NCBI RefSeq assembly: GCF_000160115.1
Contig: NZ_GG665866.1
Span: forward strand, 1,042,825 to 1,106,824
Direction: 5' to 3'
DNA: 64,000 bases
From: Shuttleworthella satelles DSM 14600
Lineage (GTDB): Bacteria > Bacillota > Clostridia > Lachnospirales > Lachnospiraceae
In this document: in pieces, positions 43,888-50,668 of the stretch
Layout: the number at the start of each line of letters is the position of its first letter
Numbering within the stretch: the stretch's first letter is position 1
Program-made: the position numbers and the translations under genes
The notes under the pieces: model-generated
Told to the model about the DNA's origin: nothing
Database searches by the model: none
Seen by the model: the letters and a program-made list of their open reading frames with translations, nothing else

Positions 43888-45879
43888 CTAACGGACAATC
43901 CGGTAGTAGATGCGGCTTGTCAGAAGGAAAATCAACAGGTAGACTAGGGCGAATATCCCTGTCACAATTCCAAGTCGAATCATGTAGTAGGTCATATTGC
44001 TCACGCCAAAGAGGATCAGAATGTTGGACATAATCTTGCCGGCCGCAAGGCAGTGAACGATTGCCACCGCAAGAGGGGCGAAGAAAAGCCATACGATCTG
44101 ACTGGCCGCGGTTCTGCGGATCAGAGCATCCGGGAGTCCCACCTGTTTCATGATCTGATACTTTTCGCGGTCCTCATAGGCCTCGTTGACCTGCTTGTAA
44201 TAGGTGACAAGAACCGTTCCGATCAAGAAAACCAGGCCGACCACAAGCCCCAGGAAGAGGAAGCCTCCGTTGAGGGAATAGACTTCATTTCTCGCCTCTG
44301 TTTCATTGATTGCCACAAAGTTATCGTGATTCATACTCTTAACTGCCCGGTTTAGAGCCTCGGATTGATCGGCTGCATTCCAGGCGTAATAGGAATTTGT
44401 AATTGTTCCCATCCCCATTTCGTCAGGCGCCTGCAGCAGGTCAGATACCTCCAGCATGGTTTTTTGATCCGGCAGAACCAAAAAGATATAGTCCACATTG
44501 AAGTTAGACGAAACCATGGTCTTTCCCTTGCTGAGCTGGTAGGTCTTATCCCCTATCTTCAAGCTCTTGATGTTTGACACGCTGTCTCTGTTACTATAGA
44601 TCAAAGCCTGTCCCTGACTGAGTTTGATATCAGTTCCAAAATACCGGTTATATTCGTCAAGACTTCCCAAAATGGCAAAGCCGGTCTTAAAGCCGTCTTT
44701 GGGATTCATCAGATCCTTCTCTTTCCTGGAAACATACTTTATCTCCTGACTGGAATATAAGACGGCACTTGTCAGCTGAGTAATGCTGATCCCGTCCTTG
44801 ACCTTCGTATAGGCTTCTGTCGTCTGGCGGGCTTTCTCCTCCACCTCGCCTGCCCATTGTTGAAGCTCATCCGTACTTGGAGACTGTTCCGTATTTTGAA
44901 TGGAGTAGAGCTCATAGTAGCGGTTATGCAGGATTCCATCTACCGTTTTCTCCATGTTGGAGTACATGACAAAGACCGTTGACAGGGTCAGAATGACCCC
45001 GCAGGCCATAATCGCCATCGAGGCAAGCCCAACCGCGTGAGATTTCATGCGGTAGAGAAGACCTGAAATGTTTAGAAAATTCCTGGCCTTATAGTAAGAC
45101 TTCCTCTTTCGACGAAACTTGAGATAGATCACAGAAAAAGAGATAAAGAGGCAATAGGTGGCCAGGGCAACCGCTAGAACAGCAAAGACGATTTTGCTTA
45201 TGGCGGATAAGAGCCCTTCTACATGCATGGCCTGATAATAGCCATAGCTTAAGGCAGCCAGACCGATAACCAGAAGCAGCCAGTTGGATCTCGGTTCCTT
45301 TTCACCCTTCTTCTCTCCTGTCAACAGGGCAAGAGGAGCCTTGGAGCGGATCTTGCTGCAGTTGATGACAAAGAGGACAAAAAAGAAGGCCAGCTCGAAT
45401 CCCGCCGTCATAAGAAATGCCTGCGCAGAGAATGGGTAGTTCATCAGCTTGACCCCGGAATCATGGAGCAGCTCATTGAGTCCGGCAAAGATCAGCTTGC
45501 CGAAGATGAAGCCCCCAATGGTGCTGATTATGGTCATAAGGGCAAAGAGAATCAAGAGCTCAATGAAGAGAATTCGGCGGATATGCCGTTTCTCCAGGCC
45601 CAGAATGGAATAGAGGGCCAGCTCCTGCTTCCTTCGACTCATGAGAAAGCGATTGGAATAGAGGACAAAAACACCGGCCAGAATCAAGATCAGCCAGGAC
45701 CCGTATTGAATGAAAGTGATCAGGTCCTTATGCCTGGTCAGAACATATTGATTGGACTGCAGGGACACCATGACATTGTAGAGAAGAAACATAATGCCGT
45801 TGGAAATGACAAAGGGGATATTGACCAGGCGGTTTGCCCTGATATTCTTGAGAGCGAAACGGGCTGCGATGGTAGTCAT
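43888..45879 (-). CDS. Bce-type ABC transporter permease (BceB-like, FtsX family)
   Basis: This 663-residue permease has about ten membrane helices and one large extracytoplasmic domain (about residues 320-530) between helices seven and eight. That layout is characteristic of antimicrobial-peptide sensing and resistance permeases. The N-terminal FALKNIRANRLVN and RRKQELALYSILGLEKRHI are FtsX-like blocks. It overlaps the ATPase gene by four bases. With the kinase and regulator upstream it forms a full peptide-antibiotic detoxification module. The specific drug cannot be told from sequence. Confidence 0.92.
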   Translation of the reverse strand: MTTIAARFALKNIRANRLVNIPFVISNGIMFLLYNVMVSLQSNQYVLTRHKDLITFIQYGSWLILILAGVFVLYSNRFLMSRRKQELALYSILGLEKRHIRRILFIELLILFALMTIISTIGGFIFGKLIFAGLNELLHDSGVKLMNYPFSAQAFLMTAGFELAFFFVLFVINCSKIRSKAPLALLTGEKKGEKEPRSNWLLLVIGLAALSYGYYQAMHVEGLLSAISKIVFAVLAVALATYCLFISFSVIYLKFRRKRKSYYKARNFLNISGLLYRMKSHAVGLASMAIMACGVILTLSTVFVMYSNMEKTVDGILHNRYYELYSIQNTEQSPSTDELQQWAGEVEEKARQTTEAYTKVKDGISITQLTSAVLYSSQEIKYVSRKEKDLMNPKDGFKTGFAILGSLDEYNRYFGTDIKLSQGQALIYSNRDSVSNIKSLKIGDKTYQLSKGKTMVSSNFNVDYIFLVLPDQKTMLEVSDLLQAPDEMGMGTITNSYYAWNAADQSEALNRAVKSMNHDNFVAINETEARNEVYSLNGGFLFLGLVVGLVFLIGTVLVTYYKQVNEAYEDREKYQIMKQVGLPDALIRRTAASQIVWLFFAPLAVAIVHCLAAGKIMSNILILFGVSNMTYYMIRLGIVTGIFALVYLLIFLLTSRIYYRIVR

Positions 45880-46631
45880 GCAAGCACCTTCTTTCTGAGG
45901 ACTGTCTGGGCCTGATGGATGCGCTCCATAAAGGCCTCCTGATCTTCCTCCCCCCGGTAGAGCTCATGGAAGACAATCCCATCCTTGATAAAGAGAACCC
46001 GCCTGGCGTAAGAAGCTGAGCGCAGGGAGTGGGTTACCATGAGGATGGTCTGAGCATTTTCATTGATTCTGGTGAAGAGTCTCATGATCGCGTCAGCAGA
46101 AGCGGAATCCAGGCTTCCGGTCGGCTCGTCCGCAAGGAGCAGGGCTGGCTTTGTAATGATCGCTCTTGCCGTGGCAATGCGCTGTTTCTGGCCGCCGGAG
46201 ATCTCATAGGGATATTTGTCTACAAAATCTCCGATCATGAGCTGATCCTGAATCTCCGCTAGGCGGCTTTTCATCTCCTCTGCCCTGACGCCTGAGAGAA
46301 CCAGGGGAAGATAGATATTGTCCCGGTTGGTAAACTGGTCCAGGAGGTTAAAGGTCTGGAAGACAAATCCGAGCTCATTGCGTCGGAAGGCGGTGATGTC
46401 CTTCTCCTTGAGATGGGCCAGATTCTGTCCCTCGAGGATAATACTGCCGGACGTGGGCTGGTCCAAGGTGGCAACCAGATTTAAAAGAGTCGTTTTCCCG
46501 GATCCGGACTCGCCCATAATCGCGATGAACTCGCCCTCGTCGACGGAGAAATTGACCCCCTTCAGGGCCTGGGTCTCGATGCCTCTGGACCGGTAGGTCT
46601 TCTTTACATCCTGCAACTCCAGTATTTTCAT
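45876..46631 (-). CDS. Bce-type ABC transporter ATP-binding protein (BceA-like)
   Basis: This 251-residue ATPase of the MacB/LolD group has Walker [10 protein letters not shown], the Q-loop [13 protein letters not shown], signature [10 protein letters not shown], Walker [14 protein letters not shown] and the H-loop VTHS. ATG 46631 has GAGGAGG upstream; the longer frame from 46664 is rejected. It powers the permease encoded next. A BceR-type operator lies about 150 nt upstream. Confidence 0.94.
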   Translation of the reverse strand: MKILELQDVKKTYRSRGIETQALKGVNFSVDEGEFIAIMGESGSGKTTLLNLVATLDQPTSGSIILEGQNLAHLKEKDITAFRRNELGFVFQTFNLLDQFTNRDNIYLPLVLSGVRAEEMKSRLAEIQDQLMIGDFVDKYPYEISGGQKQRIATARAIITKPALLLADEPTGSLDSASADAIMRLFTRINENAQTILMVTHSLRSASYARRVLFIKDGIVFHELYRGEEDQEAFMERIHQAQTVLRKKVLA

Positions 46632-46729
46632 GGGATACCTCCTCTGATATCGTTTCAATCTCATTTTGCTCTGATGTGTGCGCTCAAAAATCAGAAGGAT
46701 CGTTTCGATCGATCATCCGATTCGCTATC

Positions 46730-46735
46730 ATCATA
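46730..46735 (-). promoter_or_regulatory. Possible -10 of the bceAB-like promoter
   Basis: TATGAT on the minus strand. No good -35 lies 16-18 nt upstream (ATGCCT or AATGCC). A poor -35 fits a promoter needing an activator such as the BceR-like regulator bound at 46780-46793. Confidence 0.4.
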
Positions 46736-46770
46736 GACCTATCCGGTCGGGCAGGCATTTATATAAAATA

Positions 46771-46802
46771 ACAGCTTCCTTACAGACCTGTAAGGAAGCT
46801 GT
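46771..46802 (-). terminator. Perfect 32-bp inverted repeat: terminator of the two-component operon
   Basis: The arms ACAGCTTCCTTACAG (46771-46785) and CTGTAAGGAAGCTGT (46788-46802) are perfect complements with a 2-nt centre. On the minus strand the stem is followed by TTATTTTATATAAA, so it can end the regulator-kinase transcript. The same repeat contains the operator described separately. Confidence 0.65.
46780..46793. promoter_or_regulatory. BceR-type operator TTACA-N4-TGTAA
   Basis: TTACA-GACC-TGTAA fits exactly the TNACA-N4-TGTAA motif described for regulators of Bce-type transporters in Firmicutes. It lies upstream of the bceA-like gene and about 45 nt above the likely -10, a sensible activator position. 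Confidence 0.7.
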
Positions 46803-46871
46803 GAAAATCCTCTCTTACCCGGCCAAATACCTGAAGAAATGATATGGGCAGCTTGTTTTTCTCTCACGAGG

Positions 46872-46959
46872 CGAAAGATAGATCCGAGCAAGGCAAAAGA
46901 TGGATCCGATCAAGACGAAAGGTGGATTCGATCCATGGAAAAGCTGGATTGAATCAGGG
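46872..46959 (-). repeat. Four degenerate 22-bp tandem repeats at the 3' end of the kinase gene
   Basis: The copies start at 46872, 46894, 46916 and 46938, with plus-strand consensus CGAAAGATGGATCCGATCAAGG. The copy at 46938-46959 includes the kinase stop codon (46954-46956), so the array begins at the gene end. Confidence 0.85.
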
Positions 46960-47868
46960 AAAGAGCACTGTAAAACAGCTCCCCTCTCCCACTTTGGATT
47001 CGACAGCAATTTTAAGCGATAATTTCCTGGCAATCGTATCTACAAGAAAGAGTCCCAGACCGGAGGACTTATCTGTTGCGCGTCCGTTAAAACCGGAATA
47101 GCCCCTGTCGAAGATTTTGGGCAGGTCCTGCGCGGGAATCCCGGCGCCGGTGTCTTCAACCCGCAAGGCTTTCTTGCCCAGATCATAGCAAATCAAGATC
47201 TTTCCCCCGCGCGTGTACTTGACCGCGTTGGAGATGAGCTGTTCCACAAGAACAGACAAACCGCGGGCATCGGACAGAACATAAGCGGACCTGGGAATGT
47301 CAATCTCAATCCGATCGTCGTTTTCCACGAAAAGGAGAGAGTAACGCTTTAAAATCTCTGTCACAAGCGGCTTCAGCTTCACCCTGGTCAGATCCATGTC
47401 ATTGGAATCTTGCATAAGCTTCAGATAGGACATGGCCATATTGGCGTATCCGTTGATCTCCATCAGGCGGGATTTGATTCGAATGGCGTTGCTGTCACAG
47501 GACATAGAGTCGGATTCCAGAAGCAGGGAGGCTGCTGTAATCGGCGTCTTCATCTGGTGCATCCAGAGAAGGAAATAGTCTTCCAGATCTTTCTGCCTCT
47601 GCAGGGTCTCCTCTTCCAATTGACGCTTTTCTTTCATAATCCTCTCCAGTTCCCTGCTCAAGTCCGTCCGGCGCCTGATATGATAGCTGGCAAAGACAAG
47701 GTAAATCAGCCAGGAGAAGACAATAATCTGTACGCAGAGAATCATATAAGAGTTCTCCATTCCGCCAAGCATAGAAACGGTGGCAAGGAGAATGACAACC
47801 AAAAGCAAGCTTGTCGTGACCGGAAGAATTTCACGGAGAAAATCGAGGATTTCTTTTTTGTCAGGCAT
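46954..47868 (-). CDS. Bce-type sensor histidine kinase (BceS-like, intramembrane-sensing)
   Basis: This 304-residue kinase has two N-terminal membrane helices separated by only a few residues, so it has no sensing domain of its own. A short coiled linker follows. The H-box LLWMHQMKTPI has His104. The N-box (LISNAVKYT), G1 (VEDTGAGIP) and G2 (SSGLGLFLV) follow. In such systems the kinase senses through the BceAB-like transporter. It starts on the last base of the regulator gene. Confidence 0.94.
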   Translation of the reverse strand: MPDKKEILDFLREILPVTTSLLLVVILLATVSMLGGMENSYMILCVQIIVFSWLIYLVFASYHIRRRTDLSRELERIMKEKRQLEEETLQRQKDLEDYFLLWMHQMKTPITAASLLLESDSMSCDSNAIRIKSRLMEINGYANMAMSYLKLMQDSNDMDLTRVKLKPLVTEILKRYSLLFVENDDRIEIDIPRSAYVLSDARGLSVLVEQLISNAVKYTRGGKILICYDLGKKALRVEDTGAGIPAQDLPKIFDRGYSGFNGRATDKSSGLGLFLVDTIARKLSLKIAVESKVGEGSCFTVLFP

Positions 47869-48545
47869 TATGTTTCCTCCGACAGGCAGTAGCCGATTCC
47901 CTTTTTGGTTTCGATCAGATTTTCCAGGCCGATTTCTCTTAATTTTTTGCGAAGTCTGGAGATGTTGACCGCCAGAGTGTTGTCGTCAATAAAGTTCTCG
48001 CTCTGCCAGCAGTGGTCGATCAGGGCTTCCCGGCTGATCACCTTTCCCCGGCCGACAAAGAGGGGTTCTAAGATCAAAAGCTCTGTCCGGGTCAGATCCA
48101 GCTGTCGATCCCGAAAGTAAATCGCGGTCTTGGCAAGGTCCAGTTTCACCCCATTCCAGACGAGCTCATTGGCATTCTGCCCGAACTCGTAGGATCGACG
48201 GAGAAGGGCGTCGATCTTGGCTCGCACCACTTCTAGGGAGACCGGCTTGGTCACATAGTCGTCCGCCCCCATCTGCATGCCCTGGATCAGATCCATATCA
48301 TCAGACTTAGAGCTCAGAATTAATATGGGCAGAGTCGAGAAGGCGCGGATCTGCTGACACCAGTAGAAACCGTTATAAGAGGGGAGCACGACATCCATGA
48401 TGACCAGATCCGGCGCCGCTTCCCTGACCTCCTGGGCAACCCTGGTGAAATCGCGGACACATGTCACCTTATGGCCCCAGCTGGTCAGATATTCTTCCAG
48501 AGACTTAGCGATGATCTCATCGTCCTCGACAAGAAATAAATTCAT
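47868..48545 (-). CDS. Bce-type response regulator (OmpR family, BceR-like)
   Basis: This 225-residue regulator has receiver acid residues EDD (7-9), phosphoacceptor Asp51 (VIMDVVLPSYNGF) and Lys in TKPVSLEVV. The C-terminal winged helix is of OmpR type (LTRTELLILEPLF, DDNTLAVNISRLRKKL). It likely activates the bceAB-like genes through the TTACA-N4-TGTAA site. GGAAGG lies 8-13 nt before the ATG. The module sits inside the conserved RNase G-rplU interval. Confidence 0.95.
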   Translation of the reverse strand: MNLFLVEDDEIIAKSLEEYLTSWGHKVTCVRDFTRVAQEVREAAPDLVIMDVVLPSYNGFYWCQQIRAFSTLPILILSSKSDDMDLIQGMQMGADDYVTKPVSLEVVRAKIDALLRRSYEFGQNANELVWNGVKLDLAKTAIYFRDRQLDLTRTELLILEPLFVGRGKVISREALIDHCWQSENFIDDNTLAVNISRLRKKLREIGLENLIETKKGIGYCLSEET

Positions 48546-48633
48546 ATCAGATCATTCCTTCCCATATTCCATGACCGTCTTTGCGGTCGTCTCGCTGTCA
48601 TGAGCGCAAGCCGGCTTCTATATAAAATGCAGG

Positions 48634-48680
48634 CCTTTTCCCCGAGCGCAAGCAGTTTTTTCGTCCCGAGCGTAAGCAGT
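48634..48680 (-). repeat. Two (to three) degenerate 24-bp repeats downstream of the RNase E/G gene
   Basis: Copies 48634-48656 and 48657-48680 share CCCGAGCGYAAGCAGT. A partial third (TGAGCGCAAGCCGG) lies at 48601-48614. They stand in the 162-nt gap between the RNase E/G stop and the response regulator. Confidence 0.6.
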
Positions 48681-48707
48681 CCAGTTGATGCGGGCCCACA
48701 AATCGCA

Positions 48708-49823
48708 TTATGACGAGAGGATCTGCTTTAATGATGCGTATTTCTTCTGCCTGGTTATCTCCACCAAGCCCAAAGCGGTGACGTCAACCAGACTCACCCC
48801 CTGGGGGTCCCTCTTGCAGCAGGAGGACAAATGTTCCATCACCCGGGTCAGATCTCTCTTATCTCTCATATTGATAAAATCAATGACGATATTGCCCCCG
48901 CAGGGAAGCCAGACAGTTCTTGAACTGATTTCTTTCATCAGTCGGGTCAGATTGCGCAGCTGATAGAGGGGGTATTCGTCCCGGTAGGCGTGAAAGAGGG
49001 GAGCATAGTCTGCCAGTCGACTGTCGGCTCGCCTGGTCCATGAACATCCTTTTGATCCCTGTGTGTGAGAGCCATTGTTTCTTTCTCCCGCAAAGGAGGC
49101 AATCACCTCCTCTAAATCACTGGTGATGGACGCGATCTGCCCGGCGGGATAGGTCATCAGCCGCTCCATCCAAAGAGGCTGACCAGGCTGAAAGACCGTA
49201 AAAAGCGCCTGCTGACCGATGGTCGCCTGAAAGTCCTCCATTTGCTCAACGAGAGCTTCGACCTGCCCGGACAACTCCTCCTCTCCTAAAGAGGCTGCGG
49301 ACGTCCGCAAAGTCAGATGATAGTTTTCCCCCTGGCAGGCTGACAGAAAATCTCTGAGACGTCTTCGGTCCTGTCCGCTGATCTTCCTGGAGATACCGGA
49401 TTCTCCCGATCCCAAATGCGCAATGACGTCGGCGGATTTAAAGACGATATCACTGCTCCCTATGGCGTCCTTGCTCTTGATGGGGTCGGCGACAATCTGC
49501 AGGAGGATTTGGTCACCCCCGTGAATCCCCTCGGATTTGGACTGTCTGCGCACATAATTGAGTTCATCCGGACTCTTCACGGGGAGAAAGACCTTTTTCT
49601 GGTCTGCGATATCGACAAAGGCTGCATGCAGGGAGGGCAGATATTTTTGAATCCGTCCAATGTGAATCTGTCCGACCATGCTGGGTCTGGCCAGGTTCTC
49701 CACCTGCAGCTCAATCGCCTGTCCGTCCCCGGTCCGAACAAGAAAAAGCCCGATCTCTATGTCCTTCCAGGGCATCCGGGTAATGCATATCTCAAGTTGT
49801 TCCTGCTCTGAAATTTCCGGCAT
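48708..49823 (-). CDS. Ribonuclease E/G family protein with deleted catalytic motif
   Basis: This 371-residue protein belongs to the Rne/Rng family. The S1-like part is clear (VGQIHIGRIQKYLPSLHAAF), as are SRKISGQDRRRLR and the C-terminal LGLVEITRQK. The catalytic DNase I-like part normally reads VWLKSGG-(I/L)VI..TEA...IDVN...GG-IIVIDFIDM. Here VWLPCGG (to residue 310) runs directly into NIVIDFINM (311 on). About 40-45 residues with the first metal-binding Asp and the TEA/DVN motif are gone, while the second Asp (D315) remains. The frame is continuous, so this is an in-frame deletion. The protein is probably impaired as a nuclease but may still bind RNA. Context (radical SAM, DUF2344, RNase G, L21) is standard. 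Confidence 0.88.
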   Translation of the reverse strand: MPEISEQEQLEICITRMPWKDIEIGLFLVRTGDGQAIELQVENLARPSMVGQIHIGRIQKYLPSLHAAFVDIADQKKVFLPVKSPDELNYVRRQSKSEGIHGGDQILLQIVADPIKSKDAIGSSDIVFKSADVIAHLGSGESGISRKISGQDRRRLRDFLSACQGENYHLTLRTSAASLGEEELSGQVEALVEQMEDFQATIGQQALFTVFQPGQPLWMERLMTYPAGQIASITSDLEEVIASFAGERNNGSHTQGSKGCSWTRRADSRLADYAPLFHAYRDEYPLYQLRNLTRLMKEISSRTVWLPCGGNIVIDFINMRDKRDLTRVMEHLSSCCKRDPQGVSLVDVTALGLVEITRQKKYASLKQILSS

Positions 49824-49831
49824 CCTGTATC

Positions 49832-49896
49832 CTCATCAAGTTTCCCATCAAATCCCCATCAGATCCTTATCAGATCCCCATCAAAGCCTTATCAGA
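49832..49896 (-). repeat. Five to six degenerate 11-bp repeats between DUF2344 and RNase E/G genes
   Basis: On the minus strand the unit is GATNNGGATCT (variants GATAAGGCTTT, GATGGGGATCT, GATAAGGATCT, GATGGGGATTT, GATGGGAAACTT). The array begins soon after the DUF2344 stop and ends at the RNase E/G ribosome site, so several units look like Shine-Dalgarno sequences. Confidence 0.7.
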
Positions 49897-49909
49897 TTAG
49901 ACACGCCAA

Positions 49910-50668
49910 TCAAAAAATTCCCTCCCCTACATCCTCCAGGGAGACAAATTGTCCATCCACCCTGGTGAACATATCCTCCCGGTAGACGCGGATAGCATAT
50001 TCCTGAGGATCCAGCCCCAGGAAGCGATGGAAATGTTCCATGACCAGATCCGGCTTGATATTATCCGTCGAACCGGAAGACAGCATGATGCGGTGGCAGA
50101 CAGGGCCGCATTCTTCGTCCGCTGGATCCGCCGGACAAGCCTGATTTCCTGGGATAAAAGGCTCAATCTCCCAGCGGTAGATCAGGGGCTTGAGATCAAG
50201 CGAGCGCTCGGATTTTTTGGTCTTCTTGACAATTGTAATATGTTCTGCCCGATCATAGAAGTCCTCCCTGGCATCGATCAGCTCCCTCAGCTGAAGAGGC
50301 GCCTTGCCCCTGCGATAGGTCAGGCGGTAGCTGGAGGCCTCTACAGACGCCATGGCGTTTTTCGCGTTCTCGGGCAGCCGGCGAAGAGAATGAATCACCA
50401 TCCCGTCCACCATAGTCTCCCCAAGCGCCTTCATAGCGGAAAGCCCATCCAGACCCTCTTCCGTCTCAATATCCATGTACTCCCCGTCGGAAGTAATGCC
50501 GAGGCCCAGGGGCTCCGCAAAGGACATAATGGGATGGGGATGGTAGCCCTGAGAGAACTTCATGGGAATGCGGGCCCTTCGCATGGCCTTCTGGAAATAG
50601 CGCATGATATCCAGGTGCCCGATGTATTTCATGGCTCCATGTTTACCGAAGCGGATTCTGATTTTCAA
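49910..50668 (-). CDS. Radical-SAM-associated DUF2344 protein (TIGR03936 type)
   Basis: This 252-residue protein starts MKIRIRFGKHGAMKYIGHLD and has FSQGYHPHPIMSFAEPLGLG, both hallmarks of the DUF2344 partner of the neighbouring radical SAM protein. Its function is unknown; the constant linkage to RNase G and ribosomal protein genes suggests RNA or ribosome maturation. It overlaps the radical SAM gene by 26 nt. Confidence 0.9.
   Translation of the reverse strand: MKIRIRFGKHGAMKYIGHLDIMRYFQKAMRRARIPMKFSQGYHPHPIMSFAEPLGLGITSDGEYMDIETEEGLDGLSAMKALGETMVDGMVIHSLRRLPENAKNAMASVEASSYRLTYRRGKAPLQLRELIDAREDFYDRAEHITIVKKTKKSERSLDLKPLIYRWEIEPFIPGNQACPADPADEECGPVCHRIMLSSGSTDNIKPDLVMEHFHRFLGLDPQEYAIRVYREDMFTRVDGQFVSLEDVGEGIF

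Larger units (their letters stand above)
46632..46953. other. Gene-free control region between the kinase and ABC genes
   Basis: This 322-nt gap holds, in the direction of minus-strand transcription, the 3' repeat block of the kinase gene (46872-46959) and a perfect 32-bp inverted repeat serving as terminator and operator (46771-46802). A possible -10 TATGAT follows (46730-46735), with a degenerate copy of the obgE promoter palindrome (46739-46754). A leader of about 95 nt follows, containing GATCGTTTCGATCGATC. No open frame of note. Confidence 0.7.

Noticed and set aside
48546-48707. Promoter of the response regulator gene
   Set aside because: The gap contains repeats and a short GACCG/CGGTC stem, but no hexamer pair with acceptable spacing that I could support.
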